Below, in pieces: positions 56,601-64,000 of a stretch of DNA of 64,000 bases. The stretch is from Melastoma dodecandrum. Lineage: Eukaryota; Streptophyta; Magnoliopsida; Myrtales; Melastomataceae. Under the pieces are notes generated by a model. It searched no databases, was not told the DNA's origin, and saw only the letters and a list, made by a program, of their open reading frames with translations. The position numbers and the translations under genes are program-made. The number at the start of each line of letters is the position of its first letter. The stretch's first letter is position 1. The stretch lies in assembly GCA_029817715.1 (NCBI GenBank), contig JARUPY010000395.1:1798001-1862000 (forward strand), read 5' to 3'.

Positions 56601-56605
56601 CTCTC

Positions 56606-57055
56606 CGATATAATCGAAAATATCACCAACCATTTTTAATATAAATAGTAAAGTCAGCGCAAAAGTAGTAAACTTGAACTGGAATGAACAGTGAAAAAGT
56701 AGTAAAATTTCCATACTTTTTTACTGAGTTTGAGTTGACTTTACTAAAAGTTGACCGAAAAGTAGTAAATTTTACTACATTTTTTTCTAAATATGCGTTG
56801 ACTTCGTTAGTAACGGTCAACTTTTAGTAAAAATTACTACTTTTCGTTAGTATTAATTAGTAAACTACGTAACCGTTACGTGCAAGTAACGTTAGCCGCT
56901 TCCATTTTTAATATAAATAAATAAATTTGTTTCTAAGAGTTTACGCTAGTTAAAATTTTAATAATGAAAATTTCTATTTCTTTATTCTCTAGCATGTAGA
57001 AATAAGAAAAGAAAAAATATATATCTTCACAGAAATGGGTAATCATTAAAATTTC
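56606..57055. repeat. direct repeat around a hairpin-rich AT segment
   Basis: CCATTTTTAATATAAATA occurs at 56630-56647 and again at 56902-56919. The 254 bp between are packed with AGTAGTAAA words and their complements (e.g. 56762-56779 and 56828-56846), so the segment can fold on itself. No gene. Confidence 0.6.
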
Positions 57056-57728
57056 GTGGGATCAATTTTTTGTAGAACAAAAATTTTGTAAAGATTTGTA
57101 ATTATACAAAATGGCCGTGCATGTCGACAATTTAAATGTATTTTACTTACTCTTTCGGTACATTTTTTGTAAAGACAAAAAACTGTAATTTATAGAGAAA
57201 GTTTTGATCCCTTTTTCGTCAAATTTCACAAAATTATGTATCGTCCTTTATTTTTATTTTTTTAATTATATGTTTAATTTTGTTTTTTATTTGGAAGCAG
57301 CGAATTTGTAGAGACTATATCCAGTACAATACGATAAAATTGTAGTAAGCTGTTAAATCAAAAGGTAGTCTAAAAAATTTACCAAAAGATTTTGTAGATC
57401 GTGAAAATTTTGTAAAAGTTTTTTTCATGACTTACACAACATGTTTGTTCATACCTGCAAAATGTTTTATATTCTCTACGAAATAGTTGAATATTATGTT
57501 CTACAGTTATTTTAGGAACAGTAACTGCGACGAAAATGTAAACAGAATATTTTCTACCGATCACGAATTTTTTATTTGTATTTAAATGTATGTAGAGATA
57601 TTACGTAAAATACATCTAAATTATTGACATGCACGAAGCTTTTGTATTGTTACTGCACAGGAAAATATTGAACGAAATAATTGTAAATTTTTAAGAAATT
57701 TTTGTTCCACTGAAAAAGTTGATCCCAC
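57056..57728. mobile_element. MITE-like element with long terminal inverted repeats
   Basis: GTGGGATCAA at 57056-57065 is matched by TTGATCCCAC at 57719-57728. Inward, GAACAAAAATTT (left) pairs with AAATTTTTGTTC (right, 57693-57704). Further in, GTGCATGTC-ACAATTTAAATG followed by TATTTTAC (left, 57116-57148) pairs with the complement at 57605-57636. The arms are about 95-130 bp, imperfect. No transposase is encoded and no clear target duplication was found. Confidence 0.7.
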
Positions 57729-60059
57729 TGAAGTATGTGGAAAGAGTAAAGCTGATTTGTCCGTCTTTTGATGTATTGATTAATTGCGAGACACGAAGCA
57801 TCAACATCGATATGATATGAGTGGGAGTGCTTTTTCATTCAATTTAGTAACTTTTGTTCCACATTGGCTGACTGCGACCAATAACTAATCCATCCATTTC
57901 AAATGAAAGCTTGTTCAGAAAAGATGATAAGAAGAAAGAATGGAATAGGAAGAGTCTTTTAAGATCACGATCAACTGGACACGAGAGAAAAAAATTTCCA
58001 TTCCGACGCCGAGTGATGTCGGAATGAAAGTTGCATCCCTACGCGTGAGGGGGGCAAAGTCAAGTCAATCCCTTTTTTACTCTCGAGTCGATCTCCGATG
58101 AGGACGACCTGAGTGTTATTTAGATGACCCACATTGCACTAAGGAAAGGGGTTGAGTTAGTGCTTTCCACTTTTCTTTTAAAGATCTTTTCGATTTGGCA
58201 GAAGTGTTCACAATTAAATTCTAAAGTGTAACATGAATGTAGATGCTCCCTTTTTAGATTCAGACAGTATAAACACTCGGTAAGAGTGCAAAAGACCATT
58301 ACAACACTGTAGGTCGTTTTGTAATTCAGTTAGTTCTTTCATGTTGATTGTGTTATTTGTAATGGGGAATCTGATCACGGATACGTGATCGAACATAACA
58401 ATCGCACGGATTTACAGTTGAGAAGGTTGGCTCTGTCTTACAAAAGGTCAAGTTTCTTATGGCTTATCATCCAAACCATACCAACAATGTCAATTGATTT
58501 TAAAGCAATATCATACTAGAAGTTCTGAACTTCTTGGTCTCCAACGGGTCCCATCAACATGTTATGCATGCGGGGTTATGCAAGCTAAGTCCGATTTCGA
58601 TATGCTTCTGTATGTAGTGGTCCGAACTCTACACAAAGTTCATTGCGTGGTTCCGGTTCGTACTACCTCAGGAGAGCGAGTTTGAATCGTTTACATGCAT
58701 GATGACCCTGTCCGTGACAAATTGCAAAACAGAAAAAGGGCAGGAAGTTGTAAACTTTGAAAGTGGGTGCGGAGTTCCCCATCTTTCCCCGAAGAAGATT
58801 ACACAACTAGACGGGGACTGTCGGTATGATCTAGAGATGAGTCGTAAAGAATGTATATTCTCCGGTACCTTTTGTAAAGCAATGGACGTATCGTAATTTA
58901 CTATCCGTTCTTTTACGAACCTGCTTTTACCCTGTTCGCGTAGCCATGGGACAAAATAGACAGGACGTTTTGTAATTTATGGGCAGTCACTTACTTTACG
59001 GGGTTATTTACGGACCGTGCTCACAAACCGTCTCATTATGCCCGGATCAAATCGAACCTGCATGTTTGAGATTTTATGTTGAACAATTTCTAGTTGTAGA
59101 AGGATTCTGCGGCATCAAATTGATCCGAACTCCTTTCTAATGGATACATGAACGCACGATACAGAAAATTGACTAATAAAGACTGGAAACCAACCTTTGT
59201 AAGAGTTTTAAACTTTCTCTTATTACAGAAGGAACTTTAGCTTAGTAGCGCGTGCACTATACGTGCCAAGCAGGCATAAAAAATACCACCGCCATGTATC
59301 TAAAAGCCTTGACAACATTAATCCTTCTCTTAGGCTTTTTATTTTGGATGGATACCTAAGAAATTATTTCTCGTCGAAAAATTCCCCCCATTCCCTCTAA
59401 TTTTCACGTTGTCAAACAGTGTGTAGAAACAAAAGACAAGAAAAAGAAAGAAAAATATTTGGAGGGCACTAAATTTTCTTGGTGCTTCGGCTAAACGTGA
59501 TCTTCAGATTATAACTTTATTAAATTTTTTGATAAACAGTGTTTTCCTTCTATTCTTTCTTTTGTTTTTTTATCCTTTCTTATAGGGACAAATGAATACT
59601 CATAGCATTTCTTGATCAGGAGGAGGGGAGGGATCATGAGGATCATCAACTTCATCTGTTGGATTTCAACAATCGTTTTCATGGAGGAATTCCCATCCCT
59701 CTGGCAAAGTCAAGCCAACCCGACCCCTTCTGTGGAAAAAATGAGCAAAAAGGGAGCAGCCTAAACCGTGAAAATGGGGATGTGGGAAACCAATACAAGT
59801 GAGCAGCCAAGAAAAAGGGTGTAGCCAAGGAGAGCTTCATAAACCTCGTGAAGAAACATTAGTAAATTTTGAAGGTCTTGGAAATCATAACTTTGGGAAT
59901 CTTAGCAGCTTTATACAACATTAAAGTTGTTCAAAGGGGAGAAAAGTGAATGTTGCATGCTATCATGAAACGTCTTGAAAAAAGTTGAAAACGTTTCAGA
60001 CGAGAAGCCCATAAATTAAAAGCTCTAGATGGCATTAAATGTCACTAAGAACAAAAGAA
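57729..60059. other. unrecognised stretch, no gene supported
   Basis: Moderately AT-rich. Short open frames (58494-58685, 58699-58896 plus; 58214-58396 minus) show no family motifs. I cannot assign the content. Confidence 0.4.
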
Positions 60060-61470
60060 AATGTCACAGAGGTTTAGGTTGACAGTTAACGAAGTGATCA
60101 AGGAGCTCTAGACTCAGCCTCTGATGTACCTCATCCACTCTTAGTATAACCTGAGCCATTTTACCCTCCCGGGTTGAGGGTTCACCTAGTTCTACAACAG
60201 CTGACTTCACGGCTAGCGCTTTCTCGACTTTGGACAGGGACCTTGAGAAGACCTTATCCCGCTTGACAAGCTTTAGTATCTTCTCTCAAAAAAAAATTCA
60301 AGCGCTGGCTCTTATGCTCAATCTTCTCATCCAAAAGCTTTTGTCGGGCTACTGTCGGTTCTGAGCTTATCCTAGCTTTTGTCGAGCTACAAAATCTTGA
60401 ACCAAACGCTTGGCAGACTAGCCTTTTTCATAGTCCTCATAATCCAATCAGTAAAGTTGTCGAGCGAGTTTGCAAGCGAGTATCTGATCCACTGTCGTTA
60501 GAAGAGAAAAGACAATTCTCTTCATAACATCTGTATATTGCTCGTGTGTAGATAATAGTAGTGCATAGGAAGTCAATCACAAACTGGAAGTTTGCTTGGA
60601 ACAGTTGCTCCTCATTGAATGATCATTCAGAAGCCACCACCTCTGGAATGAGACTATCATCCACAACATCTTCGTTGGGACCATTATCAGGAAGATCTGT
60701 TGCTGGATCCTAACAAAACAGGAGAAAAAGAAAAAAGTAAAAAGGCTCAATGGTGAGGGGAAGAAGAAATACTCGCTTACACTAGGAGGAATATCCTCTC
60801 GAGGGGCGCCTTCAGAAAGCGGCTCCCGTATATCTGACGTCTCCATGACATCAGGAGGGATAGTTGTTGACTCCTCAACAGGTGGGCCACGAAGATCCCC
60901 GTTGTCCTTAGGAGGCGATACATCTTGGGTCACCAGACCAGGGGTATTCTCTCGAGACGCCTCTATGTGCTCGAGAGGTGAGACATCTTGAGTATTTGGG
61001 CTCTCTCGAAGAAGAGAGGGAATATCCCGAGACCCCTCGTCGGTTGGTCTCATACGAGGGTTGGCCTGCGATATTCTTGAGAATGAACAATTTTAAAGAA
61101 AAGAATCCTATAATTGAAAACTGAAAGAAACAAGGGAATACCTCATCATCAGGAGCGGACGGATTTGTGACGGCAGGGATCCTCGCGGATGATAGAACCT
61201 GAATTGTTATGATAACCGTCTGCTCAGGAGAAACTTTGGTAGATGACACCTCAGGAGGGTGTGAAGTAGACATATCCGCCTCGGAACTCTGATCTAGAAC
61301 CTGAACAACGGGTTCCTTGAGTACGGGCTTGATTCGCCTCTCGAAAACGTGTTTTAGCCATTTAGGAGTCGGTGGTTCCGTAGCCTGGAGGGACGATCTT
61401 CTCGAGCCTTAAAACGTTCTTCCCCAAGGCCACCTTCTACAAGCGATGGTTGAATGCGTGCCCTTTTGTG
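60060..61470 (-). pseudogene. decayed multi-exon gene of unknown function
   Basis: On the minus strand, coding-like blocks alternate with T-rich intron-like gaps. The blocks are 61370-61140 (PKWLKHVFERRIKPVLKEPV ... NPSAPDDE), a GT...CAG gap of about 75 bp, 61065-60770 (Pro/Glu/Ser-rich, with PSLLRESPNTQDVSPLEHIE and a repeated TQDVSPP), another T-rich gap, 60712-60560 (DLPDNGPNEDVVDDSLIPEV, then a TGA) and 60265-60065 (KLVKRDKVFSRSLSKVEKAL... LDHFVNCQPKPL stop, coiled-coil-like). The layout resembles the variable C-terminal part of plant mobile-domain proteins, but no diagnostic domain is present. The in-frame TGA and a poly-A/T run near 60290 indicate decay. Confidence 0.5.
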
Positions 61471-61499
61471 ACCTCGCGGCGCATGACGGCGGTTCGGAC

Positions 61500-64000
61500 A
61501 ACACGTCGCCATTAAGGAAGTAGCTCCTTGCAATCCTTCGGATGAATTTTGCATTCGTTTCCTATGTTGCCTTAGGAAACGCGCCCGTCTCCAGGTAAGT
61601 TTTGATGCCTACAAACCACGGTGGTGAGTCCTCAAGTTGGCAAAGCTCGACGTGTATGCATCTAGGGTCTCCAGCAATGTAGATGCGAATAGGCTCAATG
61701 TTCATTTCTCCTGCTAATGAAATCATTGATGCAAGAACAGCAAGAGCGTCAGTGAAATGATTATCGGCCGGTGGGAGGTAATTGAACTCGATATCAATGA
61801 ACTGGCGGGCTAGTGTTTGTAGGTAGTCTTGATATGGGATGAGCTTTGGGTCCCGTTTGTTTGGGAGATAATGAGTACCGAATCTCCATGAATGTCAAGA
61901 AATCGGACTCGCATATCGAGTGCACATAATATTCCGAGAACACTTGCTTCGTACTCAGCGATGTTATTCAAGTAGAGGAAGGTGACTTTAGTAGCTATTG
62001 GAAAGTATTGTCGTCCGAGGATATCACCACTGCTCCGATGCCTGAACCGGAAGAGTTGACAGCACCGTCGAAATACATTGTCCACCTTTGCTGTGACTTT
62101 GTGAGGAAGATGTTTTCGTCTGGTAATTTGACTTCCAGAGAGGAGTTATGAGTTCCTGGATATTCTGCGATATGGTAAGCGATTGTTCTGCCCTTGACTG
62201 ACATCGTCAAATAAAATCTCATGTCGAATTCGGCTAGCTGTAGTTGCCATTTGGAGACTCTTTCGATCAGTGTTGGTTTGTCGAAGAGATACTTGAGGGG
62301 AACATTCTGAGATATCAACTGGATCTCATAGTGGAGAGTGTATTGTCGGAGTCGGTGTAGAACCCAGATGAGTGCACAATAGGTACGTTCTAGCATCGTG
62401 TACCGGGACTCGCAATCCGTGAATTTCTTGCTTAAGTAACATACCATGTGTTCCTTGGTGCCTGGCTACTATTGGGCAAGCATGGCTCCAAACGACTCTT
62501 CTCGGACTATGAGGTAGAGCGTGAGAGGGTGCCCCAATTTTAGTGGGATGAGAACAGGTGGTTCTATTTGGTGTGCCTTTATCTGTTCGACCGCGGTTTC
62601 GCTGAAGTCATCCCATTCAAATTCGACATCCTTCCTTAATTTCTTGAACAGGGGTTTGCACGTATCTGCCAAGGTTAGAGATGAACCTTTCATTGTAGTT
62701 GACACGACCCATGAAGCCCTGAATCTCCTTACTTGACTTTGGTATATCCCGAGTCTAATCCTGGCATATCCGCGTACGTCCAAGCGAAGATGTCTGAAAA
62801 CTCCTTGAGTAGGTTGACGATATCCTCAGCCTCATCTGCTGGTACGTAGTTCCCGATTTGAAACTTTGCTGCTTGTCTTCATTGTCTGCTTAGGACGCTC
62901 ATGTACCTATGAGACAAGTATGGAGAAAAAAGTAAGCTCATGTAACTTGCTCTTTGTAGAGAAATTATTGATTTTGGAACGAGTACTCCCTTCATGTGTG
63001 CTGTTGTTTTGATAACGAAGGCTATTTCAAAACTTTGGCTTGAAACTTTTCCACCCTGCCACCCTCTCCTTCGTCGTCTATCTAAGATGTTCATGTACCT
63101 ATAAGACAAGCCGAAGGGCAAAACAAGTAAACTCATGTAACATGTTTTACGAAGAAAGCATTAGTTAAGGAACGAATACTCCCTTTCTTGTTGTTTGTTG
63201 TTTCGTCAATGGAGGATTCTCCAAGATTGATCGGAGTCTTGCTGTAGGATCGGTCGGAGATTTGCCCCAGGCTTGCTCGGCAATTTGCCCCGAGGATTGC
63301 TCTCGTGCATTGTTGTCTTCATGTGCGTAATTTTTGCCAACGAAGACCGTTTCGAAACTTTGGCTCGAAACTTTTCCACCCTGCCACCCTCGCCTTCTTT
63401 GTCTCTTTAGGATGCTAAACGTAGGAAGTATCAGTTAAGGAACAAATAATCCCTTCCGTGTGATTGTAATGTCAGTGTACATATGTGTTGATTGCTCGTA
63501 ACAGTTCCTCTTCATTAAGATGATTTCGTTCTGAAATGCATGTTTGACGACGAACAATCCTTCGTAATTGGAGCGGATCGTCTTAAGGAATTGGCCGCTC
63601 ATGTGGGGGGCCGAGGCGTTTATTTCTCGATAATGAGGTGTTGATTGAACTCTCCTCTTATCTTTGGGAAGAGGTCATGGGAATTTGGTACAGTAGATGA
63701 GTTCGAAGGGAGTTGCCCCATTCGGGGTGCCCATCGTTCTTCGATAGGCTACATGTTCCTTAGTATCGGGAAGTTTTTGTCCGGGAGTTACTCCAGATGA
63801 TTCGTCTCATACTGTGAGATAAAAAAGAATGTCCCTATGTCGGACGTTTGAATATCGGAAGCTCCGTCAGACATGTCTTGAGTTGTTGAAAGGCGAGTAA
63901 TGTGAATGGGAGCTTCTGATGCTAGTCACATGTATTCGCCGTTTCTTGAAGAATCTGATCCATGTTCAAGTTTTGATTGTGGGATGCTTTGGATCCTGCG
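61500..64000 (-). mobile_element. second Tat-type Ty3/gypsy remnant
   Basis: Minus-strand domains, in scrambled order. 62783-62469 is the RT end (FSETAVEQIKAH, REESFGAMLAQ). 62447-62190 is RNase H (YLSKKFTDCESRYTMLERTY). 62190-61810 is a second RNase H with RWTMYFDGAVNSSGSGIGAV. 61810-61500 is the linker (DSPPWFVGIKTYLETGAF, KFIRRIARSYFLNGDVL). Integrase end pieces lie at 63760-63490 (TPNGATPFELIYC; GQFLKTIRSNYEG), followed at 63990-63780 by another RT/RNase H scrap. Integrase lying upstream (minus strand) of RT is the reverse of the normal order, so two fragments are joined. All frames are broken. Confidence 0.8.
62870..63475. repeat. degenerate tandem repeat (about three units)
   Basis: Related units begin near 62885, 63078 and 63395, sharing TTCATGTACCTAT-AGACAAG, AACTCATGTAAC and GGAACGAATACTCCCTT (or variants). 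AACTTTTCCACCCTGCCACC precedes the second and third units. Unit spacing is about 190 and 320 bp. Confidence 0.65.

Overview
The window is nuclear DNA of a flowering plant, most likely a eudicot. It holds plant-type matrix metalloproteinase genes, a cellulose-synthase-like fragment, CC-NB-LRR and LRR-kinase resistance-type sequences, and several plant lineages of LTR retrotransposon (Sirevirus-type and other Ty1/copia, Tat-type Ty3/gypsy). I see no rRNA or tRNA gene, no CRISPR array and no prokaryotic operon. Most of the 64 kb is nested or decayed transposable-element DNA. The only conventional host gene that looks intact is a 264-aa metalloproteinase at 30525-31319 (minus strand).

Layout. 1-905: tail of a copia element and its LTR. 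1925-3020: probable LTR-like remnant. 3693-6560: metalloproteinase (MMP) fragments A, B and C, with a 337-bp solo LTR inside B and the 5' start of an 'LTR-B' (Sirevirus-like) directly after B. About 8170-17060: a decayed Tat-type Ty3/gypsy element on the minus strand with an extra ORF1, gag, protease with a G-patch-like segment, RT, two RNase H regions and integrase. 17070-17767: cellulose-synthase-like fragment. 18437-29884: a nearly complete 11.4-kb Sirevirus-type element ('element A') with 1.83-kb LTRs, tRNA-iMet primer site, gag-pol, a downstream 562-aa ORF2, several polypurine tracts and a CATTT target duplication. It is nested in the end of an older LTR-B copy. 29995-32521: MMP fragment D, intact MMP E and fragment B'. 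32522-40201: a broken relative ('element B'). 40202-43560: NB-LRR debris duplicated together with LTR-B copies.

44910-47698: an LRR-XII-type receptor kinase pseudogene with both catalytic aspartates replaced. 49209-51990: a third copia element on the minus strand, abutting the 3' end of a receptor-like protein at 51995-52397. 53135-53795: LTR-B remnant. 54764-56600: solo LTR of element A with a CTCTC target duplication. 57056-57728: inverted-repeat (MITE-like) element. 60060-61470: decayed multi-exon gene of unknown function. 61500-64000: a second Tat remnant with local tandem repeats.

How the pieces relate. The MMP locus was a tandem array of two gene types. Gene 2 was split by an LTR-B retrotransposon: its 3' half ends at 5869 and its 5' half starts at 29995, both at CCTTT. 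About 24 kb of later insertions and rearrangements now separate the halves. The same LTR-B junction recurs at 32521/32522, so the insertion probably came before a tandem duplication of the locus. Element A then landed in the LTR-B end. Element A also carries a dense array of imperfect palindromes built on CAGAAG/CTTCTG in its LTRs and 5' leader, with the same core recurring in its coding region. I regard this as the most unusual sequence feature here.
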